64,000 nt of DNA from Aurantiochytrium sp. KH105 (GCA_003116975.1 BGKB01000003.1:186001-250000); one strand, 5' to 3'. Positions 29,839-40,644 are shown, counted from the first letter of the stretch. A program made the numbers and translations. The notes: generated by a model not told the origin, from the letters alone.

Positions 29839-30513
29839 TCAGTCGCTGTCAAAGTAATCGTCGTCCTTCTCGTCAACGTTTTCGTCACTGCTGACCGAGT
29901 CCGGGAGGTCAGGACCAAAGTCGGCATCAAGTTCGTCGACAATTTTATTCTCGTCGAGGTCGCTATCAAGCCTCACAATGGTCGCTCTGGTGGCCGACAC
30001 TGACGACGAGGACGTCGCGGCATTTGTTTGGCCCACGCCTTCGTCGCGCTGTGCGGCTTCGGTGGCGAGTTGCTTGAGGAGAACGCTCTGGCCCAGCCGG
30101 AGGAACTCGGCACTATGCGAGCGCAAATGCTCGATGCCGAGGCGAGAGAGGTTACCCAGTTCGCGCGCAGACCGGCGCTTGACGTGGTCAAGGTTTGCGT
30201 CGATGTCCTTCTCGTAGCGGTGCAGGTAGGGGTCAACCACGCGTTCATAGATTTTAGTCGCGCCTTTGAACTGCGGCGCCACGAGCCAGATGAGCACCGC
30301 GACTTTCGCTTCGTAATAGAACGGCAGCCACGACAGCAAGGTATCCCCAAAGGTCTCTGCAAAGCTAAAGTACGTGTTGACGATCCAGAACGTTAGCCAC
30401 TGCGTGTGCAGTGACGGGTCGTTCGCCTTGACCGCCTTGTAGCTCTGGTACGCCGGGTACAGGTACCCCAGAAAGTGGCACACCGGCCTCGCCAGGAGCT
30501 CGCCCACCAGCAT
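29839..30513 (-). CDS. REEP/HVA22 (TB2/DP1) family ER-shaping membrane protein
   Basis: A 224-residue protein. The family core is at 8-100: GYLYPAYQSYKAVKA, HTQWLTFWIVNTYFSFAE, WLPFYYEAKVAVLIWLVAP, then KGATKIYERVVDPYL, which is the signature run of TB2/DP1/HVA22. Two hairpin-like hydrophobic stretches (about 8-28 and 38-80) suit wedge insertion in tubular ER membranes. After it a basic helix (about 101-150) and a Ser-rich linker lead to an acidic tail (DSDLDENK to DDDYFDSD) not needed for the fold. Start: ATG at 30513 (MLVGELL); the frame is open upstream but that part is repeat-derived. Confidence 0.93.
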   Translation of the reverse strand: MLVGELLARPVCHFLGYLYPAYQSYKAVKANDPSLHTQWLTFWIVNTYFSFAETFGDTLLSWLPFYYEAKVAVLIWLVAPQFKGATKIYERVVDPYLHRYEKDIDANLDHVKRRSARELGNLSRLGIEHLRSHSAEFLRLGQSVLLKQLATEAAQRDEGVGQTNAATSSSSVSATRATIVRLDSDLDENKIVDELDADFGPDLPDSVSSDENVDEKDDDYFDSD

Positions 30514-31312
30514 CCTCCCTGCCGCGCGCGCCTCCTCGAGCCGCGCCTCGCCGCGCCGGGCCGAAATGAATGTGCAGCAAGGAATGGACCGCGCCGCCCT
30601 GGAGCGCCTGCGCCTGCACGTCCACTCGGGCTCGCGTCGCGTCGCGTCGCGTCGCGTCGCGCTGCGTTGCGTTGCGTCGCGTCGCGTTGCGTCGCGTCGC
30701 GCCGCGTCGAGTCGGGTCTGCGAGGCCGCGCCGGATGGTGTTTTGAAATTTGTTTTGAATTTTTGAAGGCACGTGCTCGCGGCCTCCTCCTCGCGCACGC
30801 AGAACCGCTTCGACGCGACGCGCCGCGGCTGCGCGGGCCCTGCGCCGCGGCCGCGCGAGCCTGCGCGACGCGCGCGGAGGCGGCAGGAGGCGGCGGAGAT
30901 TGGGTGTTCGACGGGCCATGGCTTGGCTTGGCATGGCCTGAGCGGGATGAAACTGTCAAGCGAGGAACTCGAAGTCCCAGCAAGCAAGCACGCAAGCACG
31001 CAAGCACGGCTTCGTTCGACGGCGCGCGACAGCGACCGGCAGGGCTTGCTCGCTTGCATGCTTGGGGCCTGAGAAACCTCAGGCTCTGGTCTTGCGCTGT
31101 GACTGGCCGGCGCCGAGCGAGAAAGTAAACTAGAAAGGCGCGTTCGTGCAGAACTACTTGGGCCAAAAGCTGCGCCAGACTTGACCTTAGTAACCTGCGT
31201 GCCTGAGTGCGTGCTGACGCCCTCGTCTTGGAGAGGGGCGGTGGTCGTGGTGGTGGTGGTTGTCTTGCACCAGGAATGAGCTGGTGAGCGGCCTCGAGTC
31301 GTTGCACTAGCC
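30514..31312. other. Divergent intergenic region, pentamer repeat-rich
   Basis: It lies between REEP and a coiled-coil gene. It contains the GCGTC/GCGTT repeat, short AT-rich pieces near 30745, AAGCACGC repeats near 30990 and GGTGGT repeats near 31240. Open frames there are repeat artefacts. Confidence 0.6.
30632..30710. repeat. (GCGTC/GCGTT)n pentamer array
   Basis: About 15 five-base units, mostly GCGTC with GCGTT and GCGCC variants, about 120 bases upstream of the REEP start. Confidence 0.9.
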
Positions 31313-33775
31313 ATGATGCCAAGCAGCGAAGCAGGAGCGACAAGCGTGCACGAAATATGGGCTCGTGCCGATTCGAGTGACTGCGAGGCGCCCTGCGAGG
31401 CAATGCGGAACGTCGCAGCCTCTGTCGTATTAGAAAACGCTGCGCATGACGAGCAGTGCTTTGCGAGAATCGCCGAGCTTCAGGATCATGCCCGAACCGT
31501 AGCGCAGAATATGAGCTTGGCCCATGGCGTCTTTGATCATGACAATCGCGGCAATGAGACACCATTTATTTACAAGCTTGCAGCTTTGCACGGACAGCTG
31601 GTGAACGATGCATTTTACGAGACGCTTCGCGATAAAGCACAACTTTTTCGAACCGGGCTCGACAAAGTTCAAAGCGAAGCAAGCGAAGCTTGGGATCACT
31701 GTCTTGCAGAACGCCTGCAACTTGTGAGCGAGCATATTACTTTCGTTCGCGCCTCCTATGAAGACAAGCTTGCTCGCGCGCGGCGACATGGCGCAGACCT
31801 TGTCGCGACTGAACGGAAAAGACAGACCGAGGAGCGTAGCCAACTTCAACAAAGGCTAGAGGCTTCGCATCGTCGCGAAACGAGTCGGCTTCATCACGAG
31901 CACGGTCTTATTCGCCGTGAGCTAGAACAAAATCTTGGCGCGGAGCGCCGCAAGACGCAAGCACTTTCCAATACGATGCTCACCAAAAATGCAAAGCTCA
32001 AACAGCTGGAAGCACGCTGTAAGGAGCTCGTTCAGGAGATTACGTCGCTCCGCGACCAGCTGGAAAGTCAGGCCGGCGAGCTCGAGGGTAAAACCGCGAA
32101 TGCTCAAATGTTTATCGCTATTCTCCAGAAGCAGCTCCGTGTTGCACTCGACTCTGTCGAAAAGCTTGAGGCAGACGTTGAAGCTCGTGACGAACAAATC
32201 AAGGAGCTTGACGCACAGGTTGGAACGCTCACAAGTGAAAGAGATGGTCTTGTGGCCAAGCTCGAATCCACCGAGGCCGTACTCCAGGTTTTCCGTGAGG
32301 ATCTCGCCATGTGTCAGCAGGACTTGGGTCTTGAGCGAGACGCACGCTGCATTGCAGAGCAAAATGCCGACACTCTCTCCCACGAGCTCGCGGAGAGTCA
32401 AAGAAATTTAGACGAGTTAAAGACCGCGCACATTGAGCTCACGTGCGACTTGCGCCGAAGCGAGGCCTCCCTCGAAAAGGAGCGCATGCTAAGGCACGAG
32501 GAGGCCAACCAACATTTGGAACAGGTTGGGATTTGGCAGCAAAAGGTGAATGTAGAGACAGGCAAAGTGAAAGAACTTCAGTTTGGCATGCAAGAGTATG
32601 CGAAATTGCAGCAGCGGTATCGCGAGCTCGACGTGCAGCGCCAGGAAGCTGAGGAGCAGCTCAGAATGGAACGAGAGGCTCACGCGCGGGAGCGAGAAGA
32701 GGCGGTTTGCACGGCTGCTGCGCAATTGGAGCAGAATGCAAATGAAGAGACGAAGGATTCGCACGCGACGCCCGAATCCCTTCCGTCCCGACAGATGACT
32801 GCTGCGCAGTTCATGTCACGGCTGACTCAAGCGCGTACAACGACGAATGACTCTGCAGAACCCGAGGATGGCATGGAAATTACCCCAAAGGACAACGAAG
32901 TAGTCGAGGATCAAGTTTTCTTTCTGGAAACGGAGCGTCTGCGCGGACGCATGGAGCAAGAGCTTCGGCAGACCTTAGAGCGCGAGGTGCGCGAAGAGAT
33001 TCGGCGCAAGTGCGCCGAGACAATGCAGGCAGACCTGGAGAAACGTCTACGCAAAGAGTTTGAGGCGCGGAATCGAATTGCTGTGCAGCGAGCTGTGAAT
33101 GCGGAGCTTGCCCGTCTTGCCCCGCTTGAATCCAAGTGGGCCGAGGTCTTGCGCAAGCATCGACAAGCCTTGGATGAGGTAAGTATTCGTGCTGGAAGGT
33201 CCGAGCGCAAATTTTCTCATCTGAACAGCAAGCTCGAAAATAGCAAGGCGGACTGCGAAGCTTTGCGCTCTGCTTTGCGTGAGAAGGATCGAGTCATGCT
33301 TGCATTGACGGACAATCTGCAGCGCGCGCGGGTGCGAACGGAAAAGCTATTGCCTCAATCGAGCTCCACAAATCAACTCGACGTGGCGCTTGTCTGTCTC
33401 GCGGACCCAGCAAAGCTGCAAGCCCTTTGGGACACTCCTGCTTCGAATCATACCATGCAGCAGCGACCACGAACTGCGCCTTCGAGTCGGCTTCAGGCCG
33501 TTTTGACCGAAGTGACTGCTCTAGACGACATAGAGTGCATGGACGGGCCTCAGAAATGCGGTGTCGGGACCATTGATGTCCCCAAACAACGGAAAAAGTC
33601 GATGCAAAGGACTCGGAGCGCCAGTCGTGTTGCTGCAGAAAAGCAAGCGGCTGGGAAAAGACAAATTGTATTTGGACATCGCGCAGTCCGCGCTCTTCAG
33701 TCTGGACCTCATAGGACAGAAGCTCGCATTGAAGGAGGCGGGGTCACGAAAACCATGACAAGGAACAAAAGATGA
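31313..33775 (+). CDS. Long coiled-coil protein, family not recognised
   Basis: An 820-residue protein, nearly all predicted coiled coil from about residue 130 to 690 with strong Leu/Glu/Gln/Arg heptads (LEARCKELVQEITSLRDQLE, LEADVEARDEQIKELDAQVG). Residues 20-125 form a non-coiled N-terminal helical part, and a linker near 500-540 breaks the coil. The C-terminus (about 700-820) is basic, Ser/Arg-rich (RPRTAPSSRL, SMQRTRSASRVAAEK). No enzyme motif. It is a candidate centrosomal, basal-body or flagellar scaffold by composition only. ATG at 31313 is directly followed by a second ATG. Converges on NSUN5 with 155 bases between stops. Confidence 0.88.
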   Translation: MMPSSEAGATSVHEIWARADSSDCEAPCEAMRNVAASVVLENAAHDEQCFARIAELQDHARTVAQNMSLAHGVFDHDNRGNETPFIYKLAALHGQLVNDAFYETLRDKAQLFRTGLDKVQSEASEAWDHCLAERLQLVSEHITFVRASYEDKLARARRHGADLVATERKRQTEERSQLQQRLEASHRRETSRLHHEHGLIRRELEQNLGAERRKTQALSNTMLTKNAKLKQLEARCKELVQEITSLRDQLESQAGELEGKTANAQMFIAILQKQLRVALDSVEKLEADVEARDEQIKELDAQVGTLTSERDGLVAKLESTEAVLQVFREDLAMCQQDLGLERDARCIAEQNADTLSHELAESQRNLDELKTAHIELTCDLRRSEASLEKERMLRHEEANQHLEQVGIWQQKVNVETGKVKELQFGMQEYAKLQQRYRELDVQRQEAEEQLRMEREAHAREREEAVCTAAAQLEQNANEETKDSHATPESLPSRQMTAAQFMSRLTQARTTTNDSAEPEDGMEITPKDNEVVEDQVFFLETERLRGRMEQELRQTLEREVREEIRRKCAETMQADLEKRLRKEFEARNRIAVQRAVNAELARLAPLESKWAEVLRKHRQALDEVSIRAGRSERKFSHLNSKLENSKADCEALRSALREKDRVMLALTDNLQRARVRTEKLLPQSSSTNQLDVALVCLADPAKLQALWDTPASNHTMQQRPRTAPSSRLQAVLTEVTALDDIECMDGPQKCGVGTIDVPKQRKKSMQRTRSASRVAAEKQAAGKRQIVFGHRAVRALQSGPHRTEARIEGGGVTKTMTRNKR

Positions 33776-33930
33776 CCTGCAATATTTTTTTTTACAATAC
33801 AGGGCGCCGATTTCATCGCCAAGCATTTATTTCGAGGCTTGAGAATCCTCACTACCACTCGTACTAACTGACATGAATACTGATAAAACAAAAACGAAAA
33901 ACAAAAGAGAATCATCACACGGTTATTTTT

Positions 33931-35463
33931 CTAAGATGAGGCTGTTCCGTTTGTTTCTGCAGTTGCGTCGACCGTCGCTGTAGCAGATCGTGCCTGTTTG
34001 CGCCAACGTTTTCGCGCAAGATTCTTCTTCTTGCGGCGTCTCACTTCGGCTTCGTCCAAGGTGGCAAGTGTCGAATTCTTTCGAAGAAAAAGCGCCACAA
34101 AGAACCCTGAAGTTTCGTCCTTGGCCGGATCTGCACGCACAAGCATGGCAGCGTCCTGCGCAGAAAGACCCTCACTCGCAACGCCACGTGTCGGCCAGGA
34201 TGGAAGCGCCCGCGTGAGAACAAAGTCTGGATGGGCCTTAAGCGCCGCAGCAACAACGCCCTCGTTCTCGACGCTATGCACGGAGCACGTCGAGTAGGAA
34301 ATGCACTCCGCCTGTGGAAAGGACATGGCGTGCTCCAGGCACTCGAGTTGAAAGCTCGCAAGATTTTCAAGACGGTCTGTCTGATTGGCGTCATTTTCTT
34401 CGGCGTCAGGATCGCTTTCGGCGGCGTCAAGAAGATGGTCGACCCTGCCAACCATGCCGGACCCCGAACAGCTTGGATCAAGTAAAATGACGCGAACATC
34501 CGCGAGCTCCTTGTCAGAGGGCTCGACACTCAAGAAGTCCTGACATGTCGCCGTGACGATTCCATCCGCATGCGCCTGCTTCATGCGGCGTTGAAGGAGA
34601 TCGAGGCGGCGGGAACTCTTGTCGAACGCAAAGACACGACGAAAACCATTGGCAGCAAGCTGGCTCGTTTTGTTGCCTGGTGCAGCTGTCGCATCAAGTG
34701 CATCGAAAGGTATTGCGTCGTTTTGGCGAAACCTTGCGCAGGCAAGACGGATCGCCTCGGCAGGGAGGCAGCTTGCCTTGTCTTGCAAAATGATTTTGCC
34801 GCTGTTGACGAGCGTATGATCGTGGAGATCGGTTCCATGAGGGAATCGCAGGAGGCTGGGAATGTGCGCATCTTGTTCAAAGGTGAGCACATTACGCGAC
34901 GTCGAGTTCTCGTCCTGGGCGCTCGCGAGTGTGGCGCGCACACTTGCGACAGACGCTACAATTTCGTTGACACGTGCGTAACGCGGAAACTTCGGGGCGT
35001 CACGAATGTGGGCTGGAAGAAGGTCTTCCGGTGTCTTTGCTCCCTTCTCGCGCATAATCTCGGCCAGAGACGCACGCAGTGCTCTATCCTGTTCAATAAT
35101 GGCACGCTTGACAGCTCCGCCGCCTTTGATACCCTTGCCAAAAAGATGGTCGTAGAGCATGACATATAGGAGGCCGGTGCTTCGGGCGAGCTGCGAGGGC
35201 GCAAGTTTGGCGCCGCGAAGAACGGCGTCAAGGGTATCGCGGTATTTGAGTGTCTCGCAGACCACAGCATAGGTCTTGGTCTTGTTTTTGACGTTGTTGC
35301 CTAGCGCAAGGGCCTTGAGACCTACCTTGGCCGCGGGTTGTTTTCGCGCGCGCTTGCGCGAGGATGCTCCAGGTCCAGCGATGTTTGCAGCATCACGCTT
35401 CGCACCCCGAGTACCCTGCTGCAGCAAGAGCTGCTCCATGACGCGAGAGGCATCGCGGTACAT
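33931..35463 (-). CDS. NSUN5: rRNA (cytosine-5)-methyltransferase, NSUN5/Rcm1 type
   Basis: A 510-residue protein. It resembles NSUN5/Rcm1, which methylates one cytosine in the large-subunit rRNA using SAM. Visible motifs: N-terminal block (YRDASRVMEQLL; KTYAVVCETLKYRDTLDAV; LYVMLYDHLFGKGIKGGG), SAM-site motif I DATAAPGNKT at 257-266 (Thr where DACAAPG is usual), motif IV DPSCSGSGM at 329-337 with Cys332, and motif VI YSTCSVH at 390-396 with Cys393. Those two cysteines are the releasing and catalytic residues of RNA m5C enzymes. The C-terminal tail is basic (RRRKKKNLARKRWRKQ), fitting nucleolar location. ATG 35463. A CG-alternating tract lies about 18 bases before it. Confidence 0.93.
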   Translation of the reverse strand: MYRDASRVMEQLLLQQGTRGAKRDAANIAGPGASSRKRARKQPAAKVGLKALALGNNVKNKTKTYAVVCETLKYRDTLDAVLRGAKLAPSQLARSTGLLYVMLYDHLFGKGIKGGGAVKRAIIEQDRALRASLAEIMREKGAKTPEDLLPAHIRDAPKFPRYARVNEIVASVASVRATLASAQDENSTSRNVLTFEQDAHIPSLLRFPHGTDLHDHTLVNSGKIILQDKASCLPAEAIRLACARFRQNDAIPFDALDATAAPGNKTSQLAANGFRRVFAFDKSSRRLDLLQRRMKQAHADGIVTATCQDFLSVEPSDKELADVRVILLDPSCSGSGMVGRVDHLLDAAESDPDAEENDANQTDRLENLASFQLECLEHAMSFPQAECISYSTCSVHSVENEGVVAAALKAHPDFVLTRALPSWPTRGVASEGLSAQDAAMLVRADPAKDETSGFFVALFLRKNSTLATLDEAEVRRRKKKNLARKRWRKQARSATATVDATAETNGTASS

Positions 35464-35844
35464 TATCCTGTCCCTGCGTCTGCGCGCGCGCGCACCTTAT
35501 TCGCGTGCTTGTTGCTTGCGTCCGATCGAGAGAGAGAGAGATGATTCTGGCAAGCGACCACTGGTTTTGCGGGCACTGGGTCCAGCCTGAGTAGTAAGTG
35601 TATATAAGTAGCCTAGGCCTAGTAGTAGTGAGAATGTGGCACTCCAGGAACCCATACCATCGTATAACCACTCGCGACACATGCAAAAAAGACATCGTCA
35701 CCGAGTCTGCTATCAAGGACAAAGAAGCATGATCCAAAGGAGAAGAGAATGGACGACCGGCAAGAAGTACAACATGGAATGGATGGCAAATTGAGATGTC
35801 TTTGTAGTACTACGTATACATGGCAAACTTAGTTTGACAATTGC
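35464..35844. other. NSUN5 promoter region and 3' flank of a small ORF
   Basis: It contains a CG tract (35481-35494), an AG dinucleotide run near 35530, TATATAAG at 35601-35608 and the AGGCCTAGTAGTAG element at 35615-35628. No credible gene. Confidence 0.55.
35615..35628. promoter_or_regulatory. AGGCCTAGTAGTAG element near a TATA-like run
   Basis: Related to the GTAGTAGGCC elements upstream of three other genes; lies about 150 bases upstream of the NSUN5 start, next to TATATAAG. Function is inference. Confidence 0.25.
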
Positions 35845-36225
35845 CTAAATTAGCGAAGAAGGTGGATAAGCTGGGATGACTAGCTTTGCATGGAGCCGCT
35901 TACGGTAAGGCTTCTTCCGCAACAGTTGTGGCACATTCATAGCGCCTTTGGATTGTGGTGCGTCCCAGAATATTTTTACAACTTTTGTTTGGAAGTGGCA
36001 GTCTCGTTCGAGCAGAGACAAAATCGAGTTCAAATGCTCTTGCGAAGCTTGATACAGCTCGGATTCTAGGCCTTGCATGGATTTGACAGGCGTATGGCGT
36101 ACTGAAAGCCTGTTCGTATGCGAATCATGATACTCAGTTTTCGGAAACTTTGACGCTTCATTGTGTGACAATTGTCTTGACAAATCTGCGCCGCTTTTGC
36201 ATTTCTCTGTCTGAGACGCTGTCAT
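35845..36225 (-). CDS. Candidate small protein, unknown
   Basis: A 126-codon frame from the ATG at 36225. The protein is polar with a helix-forming part (SMQGLESELYQASQEHLNSI) and a basic C-terminus (LLRKKPYRKRLHAKLV). Its composition is more protein-like than the neighbouring frames, but there is no domain and the codon evidence is weak. The frame continues upstream only through a CAGG repeat, so that part is probably not coding. It lies tail-on to the second small kinase on the same strand. Confidence 0.4.
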   Translation of the reverse strand: MTASQTEKCKSGADLSRQLSHNEASKFPKTEYHDSHTNRLSVRHTPVKSMQGLESELYQASQEHLNSILSLLERDCHFQTKVVKIFWDAPQSKGAMNVPQLLRKKPYRKRLHAKLVIPAYPPSSLI

Positions 36226-36261
36226 CTTACTTGCAGCTCGTCGCGCATGCGTTTGCAAGTC

Positions 36262-36292
<31 letters not shown>

Positions 36293-36837
36293 AGCAAGAA
36301 AACAAGCAAGTAGTTGGTTTGAGGTTTGCAATTTGCGATTTGCAATGGCTGCGGGTGTCTTTGGGAAAGCTAGCATGCAATGCTAACGGACTTGTGCCTC
36401 TCTCCCCCCCCCCCAATCCCTCTCTCTGGGCAATGCTCCATGTCATCAAACATACAACCCGTCGCCTCGCCATAGCCTCTCTCACTGTTACTTGACAATG
36501 TGACAGTTTCAGTGGTGCCCCTGACTGTTCCCCTACGTTGCCCGCACCCACCCCAACGGGCAACTCGGAGGCTCCGCTGTGCTCACTCGCATCATCAATG
36601 TACACGAGGGAGCACGCACAATACATTGACGGCATGGTCGGCGAAACCCTTCTCGGCGAGGGATCGGTCGTGAAAAATCGATTGCACAGTATAAGGAAAG
36701 AAAGGAAACAAAAAGCATGAGGAGAAAGAGCAGGAGAAGGCCCTGTGCGAGGGGTAGTAAATGATTGCCATACTGGTATAGTGTACTACATACTTTAGTC
36801 GCAGACATCAACAGTGCATGCGTTGAACGTCTGATGA
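36226..36837. other. Intergenic with CAGG repeat
   Basis: It contains the (CAGG)n tract, a C8 run near 36405 and no credible gene. It holds the upstream region of the small ORF and the 3' flank of kinase B. Confidence 0.6.
36263..36298. repeat. (CAGG)n passing into (CAAG)n
   Basis: About seven CAGG units followed by CAAG units. Confidence 0.9.
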
Positions 36838-37662
36838 TCAGGACTCGAGCGCTTTGGCTTCGTCGTGAACCTGGGCCCAGTCCACATTGTTGAAAAAATC
36901 GTGGTCGTGGCATTTGGAGAGCGTGGAGAGTCGTTGCTGCGGCTTCTTTTCCAGGCAGTGGGTGATGAAGCAATGTATGTCCTTGGTGCAGCTCGAACCA
37001 GCTGGAAAGCGCAGAGGCTCCAAGCACACACGTCGTGCCGTTTCATCGTCCGTCTTGCCTATGAAAGGCAAGGTGCCAAAAAACATTTCAAAAACAACGA
37101 CACCCAGCGCAAACCAGTCACTAGCGCGTGTGCATTGACGAGTTTCCAAGACCTCGGGGCTCGCATAGGGAAGAGTTCCTGACGAGTGCGGGACGCTTGC
37201 GGCTCCCTTAAGCATTTTGGATCGCGAAAAATCGATGAGTTTCAGGTGATTTCCCAGAGTGAGCCCGATGTGCTCTGGCTTGATGTCCCCATGCACAACG
37301 TCGTGTTGTGCGAGGTGATCGAGGGCGAGCACAAGTTGGGACGCCACGAGCCTCACTTCCATTTCTGTAAAAGGGCCTTCTTCTTGAATCAATGAGTATA
37401 GATCACCACGTTCGCAGTGCTCGATTCCAAGTCGCGGAAGCCTGGCGCTCGAATCCTCAAACACGAGTGCAACGACAAAGGGAGAATCCTTGAGGGCGCG
37501 TAATGCGTTCACCTCGGCGGCAACGTACTCGGCTACTCGCTTGGAATTTTCGCGGTAGGCCTTCACGGAAAGCGGTCCCTTCACAATACCGTACTCTGCG
37601 CCGCCGTCGAAGACATCGGCACGGAAGACGCGCGAGATTTTCACTTTCGGTGAGCAAATCAT
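36838..37662 (-). CDS. Small AGC-like kinase with HGD loop and degenerate DFG (kinase B)
   Basis: A 274-residue kinase domain only. Lys34 (LSVKAYRE) fits the ATP lysine, but no glycine loop is seen before it. The catalytic loop is HGDIKPEH at 124-131, with His in place of the metal-binding Asn. DFG is DFS at 144-146. YASPE at 166-170 replaces APE. DWFALGVVVFEM and the terminal NNVDWAQVHDE (AGC-like post-kinase segment) are as in kinase A. Loss of Asn and of the DFG Gly suggests weak or absent catalysis; it may be a pseudokinase or scaffold. The longer frame starts with TTG; 37662 is the first ATG, just after a GCAAGCAAGAAAACAAAAAC-type leader. Confidence 0.85.
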   Translation of the reverse strand: MICSPKVKISRVFRADVFDGGAEYGIVKGPLSVKAYRENSKRVAEYVAAEVNALRALKDSPFVVALVFEDSSARLPRLGIEHCERGDLYSLIQEEGPFTEMEVRLVASQLVLALDHLAQHDVVHGDIKPEHIGLTLGNHLKLIDFSRSKMLKGAASVPHSSGTLPYASPEVLETRQCTRASDWFALGVVVFEMFFGTLPFIGKTDDETARRVCLEPLRFPAGSSCTKDIHCFITHCLEKKPQQRLSTLSKCHDHDFFNNVDWAQVHDEAKALES

Positions 37663-38581
37663 ACTTGTTTTTGTTTTCTTGCTTGCTTGTGCGCCCGCGA
37701 GCAAGGGTCAGTCTTGGCGGCACCTGACGCGTTGGCGCTTGCGCGGCGCTGGCGCGTGTCTTCTTGGCGCTGTGCACCAGTCTTCTCCATGAAACGTGGA
37801 CTCCAATGCGTTTGCGGTTTGCTTGTCCTCGTCAAATCTCATCTCTCCCTTCCTTTCAGTTACCTTGGGTCGTCTCGTTCGGCAAAGTCCGATGTTGCAT
37901 CGCAGCTGGTCAGTGAACTACATAGTTCGCGCTGCCTCCTCACCTCACCAGCGCGAGACGCGATTTCTACGCGGGAAACTTGACCAATTTTCATGCCACC
38001 AGGTCAGCGTCAGCAGCAACCAGGCTTTTTCCAAGAAGCAACCAGGGGAAGCAATTTGAGCGTATTGCATGTCCTTTGGGGTAGCCTGGACGGTCATGCA
38101 GTCAGGCGCTGCCTCCGAGGGATCAGCTCGATCAAACGGGCAACCTGACAGACGCAGCAGCTGACGCTGCACTAGCTGATTCCCAGACAGACTATCGTCC
38201 GTCCATCAGCGCGGCCAGGCGCGCCGCAGGTTTCAATTCGATCCGCTACGAGCCATTGCAACGGACTGGCCCGTGGAATGCTTGGGGACGAAAGTCTGGT
38301 TAATGGACATGGACAACTTATCCGGTGGAAGGTGAACCCCTCAGTGAGATGTCAGTCAGACCTTGAGATGGGCTGCTGTCTATGATCACCTACAAGAGAC
38401 CCCCTTGGCATGCCAGGCGCAGATGCCAGGTGTGTGGTGTGGTGCAGGTCTGGCACAGGCTGGCGACGCGGCCGTCCGCGCCTGTCGAATGTACTAGTCT
38501 GCAACAGCGACGGGAAACATAGGGAAGCTCAGACAGGACAGCGCACCGCCCTGCGATGCGATGCCCTGTGCTGCGTAGTGT

Positions 38582-38630
38582 TGTGCTGCGCTGTGCTGCG
38601 CTGTGCTGCGCTGTGCTGCGCTGTGCTGCC
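38582..38630. repeat. Decamer repeat (GCTGCGCTGT)n
   Basis: Four to five perfect ten-base units. Confidence 0.9.
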
Positions 38631-40644
38631 TTGCGCTGCGCGGCACCAATTGCTTTGATCTTGCATTGACAGTGAGCGCATTGACCGACAGGTGACGTTG
38701 CGACGTTGTCGAACAGACTCCATCTTCAACATTCGACAGGCGAAAGCAACGCAGATACGCTGGCTTGGAATGCAGCAAAATGTCTCAGTCAAACATGGTC
38801 AGATCTCATCAGTAAGACAGACGAGCCAGCACAGCCTGATGGAGGCAAAGCATAACCCTGCGACGTCTCCGCAAATATGAGTTGCGCGCGGCAGGTCAAC
38901 TTGATCAACCGATTTTTAACCTTAAGTTTAAGATAGGTAAAGCTGAACGCTTTCGAAAAGTTAGCCTTTCATTCGAATTGAAGACGCCAGCCGTCCAAGC
39001 GCATGGTGAGTGTAGCGAGTCGATGATTGCTGATGCTTGTTACTGGCAGCCTGGACGGCACGTTTATTAGTGGTCAACGGTGATCACACCTGGCTGAAGG
39101 TGAGTGGGAAAGATGGCAAGCAAGCACATGTAATGCGCAAAGAAGATTTGGGTCAACGACTGTTTGGCTCATCATTGGTCGCGTAGATCCAAAGTCATCA
39201 ATTGCACTCAGGGAGATCCCCCTTCAAATCTAAATTTCTGTTCTTTTCTTTATGCACGTTCATGTTCTTTCTGGTGTGTGAGCAGTAGTATTCGTGGGAA
39301 TCTTATATCCAAGCAAGCAAACCTCGGCCTCGGTTGCTTTGCGTTGCTTTTGCAGGTTTCTGGTCGTCTCATGGAATGAATTGGGCATTGCGCTCTGATC
39401 ATGTGCGCCCGAAACCGCGTGTGGTCGATTATCAACCATATTTGAATTTATTGCTCGCGAGACTTGGCAAGTCTGTATTCTACATATACATATTTCTTGA
39501 CGCGCTGAGAAGGCACACCTTGTTCAGGACGTTCAACACAGATGCGAACGCCTCATCGAGTGCACTACCAAAGAAAGCAACGTATGTGACATGGATTTCA
39601 TCCTCCCCCAGCTACGGAGACAGGTTGGCAAAGCGATACATCATTTGTGAGCGCGAGGCAGCTCGGCGACGGCATACTGACGAGGTCGGTACGCTCTATG
39701 CGGTCCCTCTTCCCATCGACGGAAAATTGGCTGCGCCATTTGCTGCTGCGTGAGGGGCGGATTCTGGCTCTCGCTGAGGGCTTTGCGCATGGCCTCTGCG
39801 AGCGCGGCGGCCCGCGTCTCTTGGCACGTGGAAGGCGGCATCCGCTCGCTCGCTCGTTCGCTCGCTCACTAGCGTGCTTCTTATCTCCCCTTTCTCTCTC
39901 TCTCTCTCTCTGCGCGGAGAAGGCCGGCACAAGCTTGAGCACGCGTCCGAACACGAGCGAAGAGGAGACGAGGAGCGCGCCCCGACCGACCACCAGCTGC
40001 AGATGCTAAGCGCCTTGAGTTGAGGCTTTGCTGTGGTCGCCCGAGGCCATCTGATTGGCCGCACGCGATCCTCGCTGCCAACAGAAGATGCCGCGACCGT
40101 CAGCTGCGACATGCCAGCGAGCAAGCGAGCGGGGACTCTCTCTCTCAGGCGGCGGTTGCTGCCTGGTCGGGACCGTTGAGGCCGTCGGTAGTTGGCCACA
40201 CCCCGCAGTTTTCTCTCTCTGCGGTACCCTATCGAGTATACGCATGTTTTGTTTATCTTGTCTTTTCTGTCAATCAAGAACTCACTCACTCTCACGCGCC
40301 GCGAGCTCGCTGATCTGGATCACGAGCCGGCGCATTCGAGGACCCTGCGCGCAGCCCGTGGCACCCGTCTCTTGCGGTCAGTGTCGGCCGGGCTCCTGCC
40401 GACGCTGGCAGGAGATGCAGACAGCCGTGCTGGCCGGCCGTGCTGGCCGACCCACCTCGTGTCCACCCACGATGACCGGCCATGGCATCTCGACCGAGCG
40501 CGTGTTCTTGACAAAGCAATGGGAGTGTGCATCTGACTAGGCGGTCTGATTAACTCTCGCCGCGGGGCGCCCGCCCCCACTGGCGACGCCTAGCTTGCTC
40601 CCGCTCCCGCTCTCGAGCTTCCTTCTCGAGAAACGGCCGTCCCG

